A stretch of DNA of 64,000 bases, from positions 249,919,330 through 249,983,329 of the forward strand of contig JAIOJX010000026.1 of NCBI GenBank assembly GCA_022376925.1, in the 5' to 3' direction. Below are positions 1-11,229 of the stretch, piece by piece (position 1 is the stretch's first letter; every line of letters starts with the position of its first letter). Both the position numbers and the translations under genes were made by a program. Origin of the DNA: Tragulus kanchil. Its lineage: Eukaryota; Chordata; Mammalia; Artiodactyla; Tragulidae. The notes below the pieces were generated by a model. That model was given only the letters and a program-made list of their open reading frames with translations. It did not search any database and was not told where the DNA came from.

Positions 1-1614
1 TTATGTAGTGATATTCTATAGGTCACAAATTATCACAAAGCTTTTTTATCGTTCAAATTACAAATACCTTAGGCCATTCCACCTTTCATACTAATGCCTC
101 TTTATCCATCCCACAGCCCCTTGGGAAATTTTTAATGTCCATGTGATTCAGATTCAGAGCCATGTTTGGGAACAACTAGTATTTACTGATCTTCTCTATA
201 ACACTAATTCTGTTTATTCACTAAAACCTCTTTATTAACTAGTACCAGTTTCTGGTCCAAAATAATAAAATTTTCCCTAAATACATATCCTATTTGCATA
301 GATACTAGAGCAGTTTTTAAACAGTATATATATATTACTACCTCAGCTAAGTTCATGATAGTTGTTACTTTGGCACACCTTTATCCTCAAGCTATTTATG
401 AACACAAATGCGGGATCCTTAGGAATACCATCTTGGTTTGAGATAACACTCATCTTCCTAGCACTAGGATCTGTCCTTCAAATTGATTTCTTCAAATTGA
501 TTTCCCCACTTTATTCAGTTTTGAACTAGTTACATAACTGAAGTTACATAATTTAAGTAATCGATTCGAAACTCTATACAGGGTTTACGCCTGTGTATGC
601 TGACACTCACATACTGTACCAAGACCTCTGCTGTGCTAAAACTTTGATTTTTAGTTCTTGTTTCTCTGATTGATCAAGAGGGAGCCAATTAATTTCATCA
701 GAAACAATGAAAGAACTTTATGAAATTATGTATTTTGAACCCCTGAAGCTTGTTATTCAGTTGATCTAGAACTACTGATCTTGATTCAGTAGATCTTGGG
801 TAGTGAGGACCAGATCAATTACATCTACTGTTAATTGTTAGTGATGCTGCTTCAGTTTTTCTAATAAGACTAAGAACATTAGAGAAGGGGATATTAATAT
901 TCAAAGCATTGTGTGAATATGCAAATGTGCATCTCTCCGGGAAGCCTTCCATGACCTTGTACAGATTCACAATGAGGCCCTTGAACCAAAAAAGTTAAGA
1001 ACCACTGGTTAGAGGAAAACACAAGTGGGTTTGTTCCATTTTTTAAATGAAGATTTCCATCCACACCTGAGTACGCTGAATTCACCCTTTAAGAATATCA
1101 ATGTGCTCAGGCAGACGTGTTTATTTTATGTAGTGATATTCTATAGGTCACAAATTATCACAAAGCTTTTTTATCGTTCAAATTACAAATACCTTAGGCC
1201 ATTCCACCTTTCATACTAATGCCTCTTTATCCATCCCACAGCCCCTTGGAATTTCTAATGTCCATGTGATTCAGATTCAGAGCCATGTTTGGGAACAACT
1301 AGTATTTACTGATCTTCTCTATAACACTAATTCTGTTTATTCACTAAAACCTCTTTATTAACTAGTACCAGTTTCTGGTCCAAAATAATAAAATTTTCCC
1401 TAAATACATATCCTATTTGCATAGATACTAGAGCAGTTTTTAAACAGTATATATATATTACTACCTCAGCTAAGTTCATGATAGTTGTTACTTTGGCACA
1501 CCTTTATCCTCAAGCTATTTATGAACACAAATGCGGGATCCTTAGGAATACCATCTTGGTTTGAGATAACACTCATCTTCCTATCACTAGGATCTGTCCT
1601 TCAAATTGATTTCT
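1..1614. repeat. Direct duplication 1 (left copy cut by window start)
   Basis: Bases 1-491 match 1126-1614 almost exactly; the differences are a 2-base indel near 129/1249 and a few substitutions. The offset of about 1125 resembles the unit length of the other duplications. The junction therefore probably lies at about 492-505, and 505-1125 is copy B of sequence lying just upstream of the window. Confidence 0.85.
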
Positions 1615-1860
1615 AAAGGTGATACAGCACATACCTTTGATTACTGCCCCATAGCTCATTATCCTCTTCCTTCTGATTTGTTAGTTGCGATGTGTCCAGT
1701 CCTGTGAAATAAATTGCCATTTGTCTAAATCACTCCTCATTGTCTAGTGGTAGGCATATGACAGTTTTTACTCATTAACAAAAAAACTAGAGGTGAGCAG
1801 TCTCAGCATTGGTTTGATAGATCACATTGACATAAAGAACCAAGTGTCCCATGCCAGCCT
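505..1860. other. No gene seen; AT-rich single-copy DNA
   Basis: Apart from the duplicated stretch described separately, I recognise no repeat family, exon or RNA gene here. Confidence 0.5.
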
Positions 1861-1876
1861 CAACTCTGCACAGACT

Positions 1877-2134
1877 TATTTTTTTGAAAGTTGGTCAATT
1901 GTGTCTGACTCTTTGTGACCCATGGATGAGCCATGGAATTCTCCAGGCAAGAATACTGGAGCGGGTAGTCTTTCCCTTCTCCAAGGGATATCCATTGTTC
2001 TTATTTTGTTTTCTTTTTGCTTAAGAATGTTTTCCCTTTACCTTGCACTTACTTTTAAAGGCTCCAACCCATTCACTGAACCCAGGTCTTTGGCATTGCA
2101 GGCAGATTCTTTACCAGTTACGCAGGAAGCCCTA
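1877..2134 (-). mobile_element. Bov-tA SINE with internal insertion
   Basis: The minus-strand Bov-tA is recognised by GTGTCTGACTCTTTGTGACC, CTCCAGGCAAGAATACTGGA and the closing AGGAAGCCC. It is flanked by the 8-bp repeat CACAGACT at 1869-1876 and 2135-2142. Its middle is interrupted by about 80 bp of unrelated sequence (about 1990-2070) that removed only a few SINE bases. Confidence 0.85.
1996..2068 (+). repeat. 73-bp segment, copy 1 (inside SINE)
   Basis: This stretch matches 3170-3242 at 68 of 73 positions without gaps. It is not part of the Bov-tA consensus and lies inside the SINE at 1877-2134. Confidence 0.8.
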
Positions 2135-2707
2135 CACAGACTACATGTTCCCTTTTTTCAAAAGGATTTAAGTTTCTACAATATATGAATCTAAAAATAT
2201 CTAGTTAAGTTCTATTGTTTTCAATAGAAACTGAATAATTTCTGTCAACTTCAACATTGGAATTATCTGAAAATATTTGTCAATAGCAAAACAGATTAAT
2301 TTTAAAATATCTATTAAAAACTGATTAAAAATTAAATAATAAAAAATTGTATATACAGACTAAAAAAAACCTGATTGATTCTATTATACATATTATCAAA
2401 CTCATCAATTTCCAGTGAGCATGGGTAAACATAAAAGAATGTCTTGAAGCCTTAATAGAGGATAATGTAAGGCAAGACAAGGGAAGGGATATTGGGCATT
2501 TCATTGAACAGAACATTCTATCAAGAGCTGAACTGATAAGCAATTGCATGCCTCGCTGTAATGGTAAAATAATATTTGGTTTCTTCAGATTAGTGAGAAT
2601 CCTGAAGAGTTGATTTAAAAACAAAAACTTCAACATTATGTAATGCTACAGACAATGTTTAAAACAATAATTCATTCACACTATTCATAACAATACGGCT
2701 CAAATAA

Positions 2708-2940
2708 GGGCCTCCCAGGTGGCACTAGTGGTAAAGAACTAGCCCGCCAAAGCAGGAGACATAAGAGATGTAGGTTCAGTGCCTGCATCAGGAAGATCCC
2801 CTGAAGGAGGACATGGCAACCCACTCCAGTATTCTTGCCTGGAGAATTCCATGGACAGAGGAGCCTGGCAGGCTACAATCTATAGGGTCGCAAAGAATTG
2901 ATCACTGTTGAAGTGACTTAGCATGCATGTACACACACAT
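2708..2940 (+). mobile_element. Bov-tA SINE, complete with TSD
   Basis: It starts with GGGCCTCCCAGGTGGC and continues through CAACCCACTCCAGTATTCTT to a CA-rich tail. The perfect 11-bp target-site duplication GGCTCAAATAA lies at 2697-2707 and 2941-2951. Confidence 0.93.
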
Positions 2941-3169
2941 GGCTCAAATAATTGTCATGATTTCAGCAAGAACTCACAAGGCTCACCATTTTAAAGGCAC
3001 GTTGTCATTGAGAGGACACAACCAGACATGTCTCCCTTCAATTCACCTTGGGTAAATTTTTTAAACCACTGAAAGGAAACCTGACTTGAAATGTATTCAG
3101 TGGCTTATGTAAATACTTTACGTAATATATTAAAGAACTTGTCTATTCAACTAGTCCAAATTTTTATCG

Positions 3170-3242
3170 TGTTCTCATTTTGTTTTGTTTTTGCTTAAGA
3201 ATGTTTTCCGTTTACCTTGTACTTATTTTTAAAGGCTCCAAC
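3170..3242 (+). repeat. 73-bp segment, copy 2
   Basis: This is the partner of 1996-2068, here outside any SINE. It may be the source locus. Confidence 0.75.
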
Positions 3243-3424
3243 AAAAAGCTCTTATTGCTCAGCCCTCTTACTAAGTATGAGGTGTTTAAGGGGCAAGGCC
3301 AGTATGGAAACTAGGAAATGTCTAGTCTGCCCTAGAAGAGGATTGATTAAACTGTTAAGGTAACTGGAATGACAGTCAGAAAACTTAGGTTCTTTTTCTG
3401 GTTCTCCCACTCATGTCTTCAGAC

Positions 3425-3585
3425 ATGAGTTTGATCCCTGGGTTGGGAAGATCCCCTGGAGAAGGAAAGGGCAACCCACTCCAGTGTTCTTGCCTGGGAA
3501 ATCCTATGAACAGAGGAGCCTGAAGGGCTACTGTTCACAGGGTTGCAAAACAGTCGGATTTGACTTAACAACTAAACAATTACTA
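3425..3585 (+). mobile_element. Bov-tA SINE fragment, 5' truncated
   Basis: It contains GATCCCTGGGTTGGGAAGAT and the following consensus to the GACTTAACAACTAAAC-like end; the first 50 or so bases of the family are missing. Confidence 0.85.
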
Positions 3586-3689
3586 GGGGCAAACCAGTAT
3601 TTAACTAGTCCTTAAAACATGATAGGAATTTTAACAAGCATTTAAAAGGGGCCTTCTCATTGAAACAACATATTATCCCTTTTAGGGAC

Positions 3690-3835
3690 TTAATATTATT
3701 GCCTCCTCATCCTCACACAATAAAAAATTGAAGCTTAGAATTTATAGCTTAGTTCACACAGGTAGGAAGTGGTGAAGCCAGGATTTTAACCCTGACAGTA
3801 TAATTCCAGAAGCCATGCTTAACTACATACATAGT
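3690..3835 (-). repeat. MIR element
   Basis: It shows the antisense MIR core: an A-rich stretch, then CACACAGGTAGGAAGTGG and GAAGCCAGGATTTTAACCC. Confidence 0.7.
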
Positions 3836-3942
3836 CTTCCTGCCTCTCCTAACCTCATTTTCCTCTTGGATATAGTTACAAGAAAAATAAATTAATAACT
3901 TCTAAGGCCCTTCTATACTTCAACATTTTTTTTAACATTTAT

Positions 3943-3982
3943 ATCCACAGATACCTTGTCCTTAAGCAAGGTATCTGTGGAT
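3943..3982. other. Perfect 16-bp inverted repeat (hairpin)
   Basis: ATCCACAGATACCTTG at 3943-3958 is followed by an 8-base loop and its exact reverse complement at 3967-3982. A second, 8-bp arm pair lies outside it: TATACTTC at 3914-3921 with GAAGTATA at 3993-4000. The whole can fold as an imperfect stem of about 87 bases. No function can be assigned from sequence alone. Confidence 0.85.
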
Positions 3983-4008
3983 AATTCATCAAGAAGTATA
4001 TACATATA

Positions 4009-4031
4009 CTATATATATATATATATATATG
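4009..4031. repeat. (AT)n microsatellite
   Basis: About eleven AT units in a row. Confidence 0.95.
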
Positions 4032-4138
4032 GTTATCCATTGTAAAAATGACAAAGTTAAATTTAATAAATATTAATTCAGCATTGCAAATATAGTTTAG
4101 TTATGTAAGTGATAGTACATCGTGTATTTATCCATGTG

Positions 4139-4266
4139 CTGTGCTAAGTCACTTCAGTTGTATCTGACTCTTTGCAACCCTATGAACTGTAACCCACCAG
4201 GCTCCTCTGTCCATGAGATTCTCCAGGCAAGAACACTGGAGTGGGTTGCCCTTCCTTTCTCCAAGG
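4139..4266 (-). mobile_element. Bov-tA/Bov-A SINE fragment
   Basis: The antisense 3' half of the family is recognisable from GTATCTGACTCTTTGCAACC and CTCCAGGCAAGAACACTGGA. Confidence 0.85.
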
Positions 4267-4379
4267 TATTTATACGTATATGAATAACAATATTCAAGAT
4301 AAGAGAACATGAAGTTTGGGGAGGAAATGGCAAGTGTAAGCCAATCATCTTAATAATATGAAACAAATACCATGATGGA

Positions 4380-4720
4380 AATATTCTTAGGACCCTCAGA
4401 TGAGGAAGCACTTAATAAATAAAGGGGGAGGGAGATGAAGTGAGAAAAATCCTCCTTCTGAGAGACGATGTCCAAGATGAGCTCCAGCCAGGGAGTGGAG
4501 CTGGCCAGAAAGGGAGGAGGGAGTATGAGATGGAAGTGCAGGAGCAAAGTCACAGAGCAGCTGCATAGAATGACACTTGGGGGAAGCAACAAATACCTTA
4601 CTGTTACTGGAGCTTCCCATATGAGGCAGGATATAGTGGATGATGAGCCTAAGAAGAAGGTGTGGCCAAATCATAGAGTGATTTAAATACTACCTTAAAA
4701 AGCCTAGATCCTAACCATGT
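4380..4720 (-). repeat. L2 LINE remnant
   Basis: The G-rich purine order (GAGATGAAGTGAGAAAAATC, GGAAGTGCAGGAGCAAAG) followed by GTGTGGCCAAATCATAGAG resembles the antisense 3' part of mammalian L2. Short ORFs in all frames here are incidental. Confidence 0.5.
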
Positions 4721-4729
4721 GGTCATGGT

Positions 4730-5380
4730 CAGCAAAGAAACGGCACATGTACCACCTTTCTCCCTGTCTGTTCCCAAGGTAGAGGTCACTAACTGGTCAT
4801 CAATCTCCCTACCCTACCTGGACTGACGAAACCGCCTCAAATCAGTTCTCCAGGCAACTAGCATTAACGGATTGCAATTTGCATTCAAGATGGATTCCAT
4901 CTGCCGTTCCAATTGCCGCCTATAGGCAGCTATCCAGAAGCTCTTGTAGGGCTTCCTGTGTACCATCCATAGGGGAGCTCATTAAAAAATACAGTTGCAA
5001 ATTTAGTCTGCCTGATAGTCTGGATTTTTAATAGCTTTCACAGATCATCCTTTTGCACCATGTTTGAGAACCTATGTGGTGAAATATTCAGGAAAAGAGT
5101 GACATGAAACCAAAGTTTCAAAGTGGTCCACAAGCTATATTTGACTTTCATATATTTGACAGGGCTGGCTAAGTGATTTTTATATATTATATTTTGTACT
5201 TATATTTCCTAATATTTAAGAATCACATAACCTTAGTTTTGTTTTTTTTTTTTCTCCCTAAAAATTAGAAAATCTGCCAGGCTGGACTTCTAGCCTGGTA
5301 ATAACCAGCTGGAGCTAAAGGAAGCTGCCCCTGGCTGGAGGGTACACTTGCTCTTTCACCCCGTCCTTTTCATTTCCTGG
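4730..5380. other. No gene seen; single-copy DNA
   Basis: I recognise no repeat or exon in this stretch. Confidence 0.45.
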
Positions 5381-6051
5381 TATCTATCTCTGCTACTGCA
5401 GGTGAATATCACTGCTGGTTACCACTGTGTTTTCACTCTTGCTTTACATATTAGCAGATAGTGTTTACAGACAAGAGGAAAGTGAAATATTTCTTGGTCC
5501 CTTGCCTTTAACAACAAGCAGGAAAACAGGATGACTGACCAAAAAGGCTGTTCTTAGAAGCAAAAACTTCATGAGTGTTAGGGCATCGAGCCCTTTGTCA
5601 TGAAATTTCAAGAAAGATTAATGATGTTCTTGTGCAATGGCTTTGCCAAACAACTGTAAGCCAGTTTCACAATTTTAATGATACCAGGGAAGGTTCATTC
5701 TGCCATTTAAAAAAAAAAAATATGTTAAAGAGCAAAAGTTCAGAAGGATTGCAGCAGAGAAAGCCCATCCCAGAATGTGACACTACTTGCTGCAGCGCAG
5801 CCTTTAGTAGGATGTGGTCGGATGCAGTTTTGTCAACACAATCACCTCAATTATAACCCGGCACCAGCTCTAACAAGGACCTTGGTATTATCTTGAAACA
5901 CGTATTGTGGCGAGGCAGTCCTAAATTTAGTGGTTTATGAGCAATCCTGTTTTACGCCCTGATTATTTGTAATCTCATAATTGGTTTTCTGACTGTATTC
6001 TGAAAATATACATTATCTTCGGTGAGATTTTAGAAGTAACTATTCCATTAA

Positions 6052-6279
6052 GGGCTTCCCAGATGGCACTAGGGGCAAAGAACCCGCCTGACAATGCAGG
6101 AGACATAAGAGATGCAGTTTCGATCCCTAGGTCTGAAAGATCCCCTGAAGGAGGGAATGGCAACCCACTCCAGTAGAATTGCCTGTAGAATTCCATGGAC
6201 AGAGGAGTCTGGCAGGCTACAGTCCATAGAGTCATAGAGAGTCTGACACAACTGAAACGACTTAGCACGTAAGCACACA
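6052..6279 (+). mobile_element. Bov-tA SINE (in duplication 2, copy A)
   Basis: It runs from GGGCTTCCCAGATGGCACTA to the CACACA tail, with a short target duplication CCATTAA at 6045-6051 and 6280-6286. Confidence 0.92.
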
Positions 6280-7184
6280 CCATTAAACTTTGGAGCAAGT
6301 TGTTGTTTTAGATACACAAATACTTGAATACATTCAGTCATCAACCTTTAAACAACAAAGAGATACAGAGAATAAAAATGTGAAAATCTCCTACCCCCAC
6401 CACTGCACTTCCCTCAGAGGATCCCACTTTCCTTATCAGAAGCACTCTAAACTTCTGGGTTGGCCGAAATGTTTATACAGTTTTCTTCTGAAACACCTGG
6501 GTCTGACCCGATTTATCTATCTCTGCTACTGCAGGTGAATATCACTGCTGGTTACCACTGTGTTTTCACTCTTGCTTTACATATTAGCAGATAGTGTTTA
6601 CAGACAAGAGGAAAGTGAAATATTTCTTGGTCCCTTGCCTTTAACAACAAGCAGGAAAACAGGATGACTGACCAAAAAGGCTGTTCTTAGAAGCAAAAAC
6701 TTCATGAGTGTTAGGGCATCGAGCCCTTTGTCATGAAATTTCAAGAAAGATTAATGATGTTCTTGTGCAATGGCTTTGCCAAACAACTGTAAGCCAGTTT
6801 CACAATTTTAATGATACCAGGGAAGGTTCATTCTGCCATTTAAAAAAAAAAAATATGTTAAAGAGCAAAAGTTCAGAAGGATTGCAGCAGAGAAAGCCCA
6901 TCCCAGAATGTGACACTACTTGCTGCAGCGCAGCCTTTAGTAGGATGTGGTCGGATGCAGTTTTGTCAACACAATCACCTCAATTATAACCCGGCACCAG
7001 CTCTAACAAGGACCTTGGTATTATCTTGAAACACGTATTGTGGCGAGGCAGTCCTAAATTTAGTGGTTTATGAGCAATCCTGTTTTACGCCCTGATTATT
7101 TGTAATCTCATAATTGGTTTTCTGACTGTATTCTGAAAATATACATTATCTTCGGTGAGATTTTAGAAGTAACTATTCCATTAA

Positions 7185-7412
7185 GGGCTTCCCAGATGGC
7201 ACTAGGGGCAAAGAACCCGCCTGACAATGCAGGAGACATAAGAGATGCAGTTTCGATCCCTAGGTCTGAAAGATCCCCTGAAGGAGGGAATGGCAACCCA
7301 CTCCAGTAGAATTGCCTGTAGAATTCCATGGACAGAGGAGTCTGGCAGGCTACAGTCCATAGAGTCATAGAGAGTCTGACACAACTGAAACGACTTAGCA
7401 CGTAAGCACACA
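7185..7412 (+). mobile_element. Bov-tA SINE (in duplication 2, copy B)
   Basis: Identical to 6052-6279, repeated by duplication 2. Confidence 0.92.
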
Positions 7413-7769
7413 CCATTAAACTTTGGAGCAAGTTGTTGTTTTAGATACACAAATACTTGAATACATTCAGTCATCAACCTTTAAACAACAAAGAGATACA
7501 GAGAATAAAAATGTGAAAATCTCCTACCCCCACCACTGCACTTCCCTCAGAGGATCCCACTTTCCTTATCAGAAGCACTCTAAACTTCTGGGTTGGCCGA
7601 AATGTTTATACAGTTTTCTTCTGAAACACCTCACTGTAAGATGTCACAGAAAAATCCAAGTGAACATTTTGGCCAATCCAAGGTATGAGTTGAGTTTTCC
7701 AGACATTCTTCTACACAGTTACAGTTAGGATATATACTTTTGTCCCGAGGATTTCTTATCATTCTTGAA

Positions 7770-8460
7770 TCACCCACTGTACATTTTTTTTTTTCAACTT
7801 GCATTTTCATATAATGACATGTTTGGGAAACATTTTCTTGTCAGAATTTACCACATGATTTTTACCTATTATATAGCATTCCAAATCAACCATTCTTCTA
7901 CTGATGGGTTTTCAGGTTGTTTCTATATTCTCTTCACTATATGGCAATTAATTCTCTTAATCATATATCTTACTACACACATGTATGTAGAAAGGATGTC
8001 TCGAAGTGGTATTTGCCAGTTCAGAGTGAATATAATTTAGATACTCCCAAATTGTGTTCCTAGCTATTATAAATATTTTAAATGTTTGTCTATCTAAGGG
8101 CAAAAATATATCTCTGAGTTTCCATCTGAATATTTTCCATATGTATATTAACCATATGTAATTCTCAAATATCTATTAGATTATTTTTTTCTTCTTCATT
8201 GACATGAAATATTTAGCTATTAAGGCTGATATCATTTTATGTACATACATTGCAAAAATATTTTTGTCAGGTTAGCAATTGTCTTTTGAGTTTGCTTTTG
8301 ACATCCGTTGCATAGAAATTCTGAAATTTTAAATATTAAAATCGGTTGATGCTTTCCTTTGTAATTCCTGAATTTTGTGAATCCCCAAGGAAGTCTTCTC
8401 TCTTTCAGAGTTATAAATATATTCTTCTTCTTTATTTCCTATGCCAGTTACTAACAAGGC
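7770..8460 (-). mobile_element. Old L1 (L1M-like) remnant
   Basis: The antisense L1 3' ORF2 and 3'UTR order is visible: GGTTTTCAGGTTGTTTCTAT, GTCTCGAAGTGGTATTTGCC, then a GTCTTTTGAGTTTGC region. It is strongly diverged and has no open frame of note. Confidence 0.5.
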
Positions 8461-8549
8461 CTACTGGCCTAGAGTTAAAGTTCATAATTTGATGAACCTG
8501 GGTCCATAGTCTTTTTTAAATTATTTTTGTCATTGTTTCTTTTTTATTT

Positions 8550-8706
8550 TTATTTTATTGAACTATAGTAGATTTACATGGTGTTAATTTCTGCTGTACA
8601 GCAGAGTGATTCAGTTATACATATACATATATTCTTTTTCAATATTCTTTTCCATTTAGATTTATCATTGGATATTGACTATAATTCTTTTTGCTATAAA
8701 GTAGAC
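8550..8706 (-). mobile_element. L1 3'UTR fragment
   Basis: TTTCTGCTGTACAGCAGAGT followed by GATTCAGTTATACATATACA and GATATTGACTATAATTC is the antisense artiodactyl L1 3'UTR pattern. Confidence 0.7.
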
Positions 8707-9014
8707 CTGGTTGTCATTGTTTGTTATGTAAACATACTTTTGACATGCTGAGTCTTAAGTTACAGCTATTTAAAGAATTAATTTCTTTAAACCAAGGCAA
8801 AAGTGCCTGTAGGTAGAAAGCTAAAAGACAAAATATTTTTTCCACCTTTCCACCTTTTCCACAATGAGAACAAGACAAATAAAACAATAATCCAGCTCTA
8901 AAATCGTGTGGTCCTGGGCATGAGGCACGTCTAGAGACCGAACCTAAGACAATGACATTCCCATTATACATATGTTTAGCATCACTCAGACTCTCTCTTT
9001 GCTCATGAACTTGA

Positions 9015-9112
9015 CCAAACTCTGGGAGATGGTGAGGGACAGGGAAGCTCGGTGTGCTACAGTCCATGGCATCACAAAGAGCAGGGCATGACTTGGTGAC
9101 TGAATAACAACA
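9015..9112 (+). mobile_element. Bov-tA/Bov-A SINE 3' fragment
   Basis: CTGGGAGATGGTGAGGGACA, then CTACAGTCCATGGCATCACA, ending in ACTGAATAACAACAA. Confidence 0.85.
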
Positions 9113-9279
9113 AGGTTCTCTCTAAACCAGCAGAGGGAGTCAAGTCAATTGAGACTTTATCAAGGAAACTGACTTTGATGATAATAACAATAATAACAAT
9201 GTTATTAATTTGTAATAATTACATTAACAATGATGATGATAATTATACCAAATATTGCCAGTTAGATGTATCAGTTTGA

Positions 9280-9415
9280 CATGTAATTTTCCCAGTAACC
9301 TCATGATGTGTGCCTTATTACTATTAGGACCTTCAGCAATTACTCACATTTTCTGAAGATGCCACAGCTAGCAAAGAACAGAACTAGATTTGAAATCAAA
9401 ATCCAGAAGTTGTAA
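9280..9415 (-). repeat. MIR element
   Basis: It holds the antisense MIR core, with CCAGTAACCTCATGATGTGT, GCCACAGCTAGCAAAGAACA and AACTAGATTTGAAATC. Confidence 0.65.
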
Positions 9416-9489
9416 TTACAGCCAAGAAATTATCCTGCCTCATATCAGATGGTTTATGAAAACCCTTTTGAGAATAACCAAAAAACAAC

Positions 9490-10670
9490 TAAAGGACACT
9501 AACAAAATCGGTGAGGCCTTCGAATCACGTTTAGTAAGGATGTGTGTCATGTAAGTTGAGCCCTAAATTAGTATGAGTAAATTCAAAACTTGATATGGAT
9601 TTCAGATGGATATAAGATCCCTATGTGAAAAAATATTAATCCATACAAGTGCTAAAAAGACCAAGATTTTTTAAAACAACTTTGAAAAACGCATGAACTT
9701 CCTAATTATCAAACAAAACTCAAAACACACTAAAAGCAGGTCATAAACTCTACTATGCAAAAATTAAAACTTTCTTCATTGAAAAAATGACCAAATGACA
9801 ACTTTGGGGAGGAGGAGGTGGAAATTTGCAACCAACACCACCAATAGATAATTAATAGAAGTTAACAGAAATATTAAGACAAAAGATAATATAAATTGTT
9901 ATTAAAGATATGAATTATTTTTCAGCCTCACTGATATTTTTAAAAATACTAAATAAAACCATAGAGGTTACCTTCTCATTTACAAGTTTGGCCAGAAAGA
10001 GAGAGAGACTATGTTGGGCAGCGTTGAAAGGAAAATACATTATGTAAAATGAATTATGAGAATGTATATTTCTTATACACTGTTGGTTGTAAAGTATATT
10101 GATACAATCTATCTACAAAGAAGGTTACAACTTCAAAACAATAAAAAATAAATAAACAGAAACCAAAAATTTTTTTAAAGGTTACAATTTAAAATTTTTC
10201 AAAATCAAATTGCTCATACTCTGATCCAACAATTTCACACTTAAGCATGAGGCTACAGAAACGTGAAGATGGTGTGCATATAAAGATAATCAGTTTATTG
10301 TAAAAGCAAAGATAGGAAACAACTTAATAAGGGTCTACTTAATATTTAATACAATATAAAAATTATACTAATCCATACAAGGAATACTTCAGAGATAATA
10401 AAAAGAAATAAGTAGCTAAAATAGAACAATCTATTATGAAGTTAAAAACAAGGCATGGAGGAATGCATAGATTATAGCAGCATAAACAGGGGGAAAATGT
10501 GTATATACACAGAAAGTCTCTGAAAAGCTTCACAAGAAAAAGAAAATCAAGTAATTGGAAAATAGATATAGGAGATAGATTTTTTTTTATCATATACTCA
10601 TGTGTACCTTTCGAATTTTGAATCCAGTAGAAATTTTACTTACCAAAATTGCAATGATAAATGTTACTGG
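9490..10670 (+). mobile_element. Old L1M remnant, 3' half of ORF2 and UTR
   Basis: The sense order of L1 ORF2 3' sequence is visible: CTCATACTCTGATCCAACAA, GATAGGAAACAACTTAATAA, CCATACAAGGAATACTTCAG and GGGGGAAAATGTGTATATAC. Many stops show that it is dead. Confidence 0.65.
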
Positions 10671-10855
10671 CAAATGACAAGAATATCTTCAACAGGAAGC
10701 CTTTTTTAACAGAAAAAAGAAGTTGAAGGCGAGTTCAACATCTATCAGTAAGGAAAAAATGTTTTTTAAAGGTGATAAAGGGAATGATGTATTGCTGTTA
10801 GAAAATAATCTTTATACATGTTCATTTACTCTTAAGATTAAAAAAACATATTACC

Positions 10856-11220
10856 GGGCTTCCCCTGGTGGTCCAATGGATAAGGACACCGCCTTGCAGT
10901 GCAAGGGGCGCCGGTTCGAGCCCTGGCCTGGGAAGATCCCACGTGCCGCGGAGTGGCTGGACTGATATGTCCAATCACCGAGCCGGAGCTCCGGAGCGCA
11001 TGCGCCCAGAGCCGGCGCTCTGCGACGACAGACTCCACCGCGATGGGAGGCTCGCAGGAGCCAAAGAACAAAGACAGATGAAAACAAAAATGAAAGACCA
11101 ATAGAAGTGGCCTGCCCGCTCCCCTCCCTCCCCAACCTGACCCCCGCCCAAAATAGATAAATGGATGAATCTTTGGGGGGAAAAAAAAAATGCTTTGCTG
11201 AAACCTTTAAAAAAAAAAAA
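10856..11220 (+). mobile_element. GC-rich tRNA-Glu-type SINE (CHR-like subfamily)
   Basis: The head GGGCTTCCCCTGGTGGTCCA and GCCGGTTCGAGCCCTGG is a tRNA-derived A/B-box region. It is followed by a body rich in CpG (GAGCCGGAGCTCCGGAGCGC) and a tail with GACAGATGAAAACAAAAATG, a C/G-rich stretch and A-runs. ATTACC flanks it on both sides (10850-10855 and 11223-11229). Other copies of this subfamily are on the minus strand at 41091, 48253, 49720, 53378 and 58809. Confidence 0.85.
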
Positions 11221-11229
11221 AAATTACCG

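Larger units (their letters stand above)
5381..7631. repeat. Direct tandem duplication 2 (1118 bp)
   Basis: Copy A is 5381-6498 and copy B 6514-7631, with a constant offset of 1133 and no difference seen. A 15-base filler at 6499-6513 separates them. Each copy contains one complete Bov-tA SINE. Confidence 0.95.

Noticed and set aside
10856..10935. tRNA gene
   Set aside because: A and B box-like text is the tRNA-derived head of a SINE; there is no complete cloverleaf or terminator of a functional tRNA.
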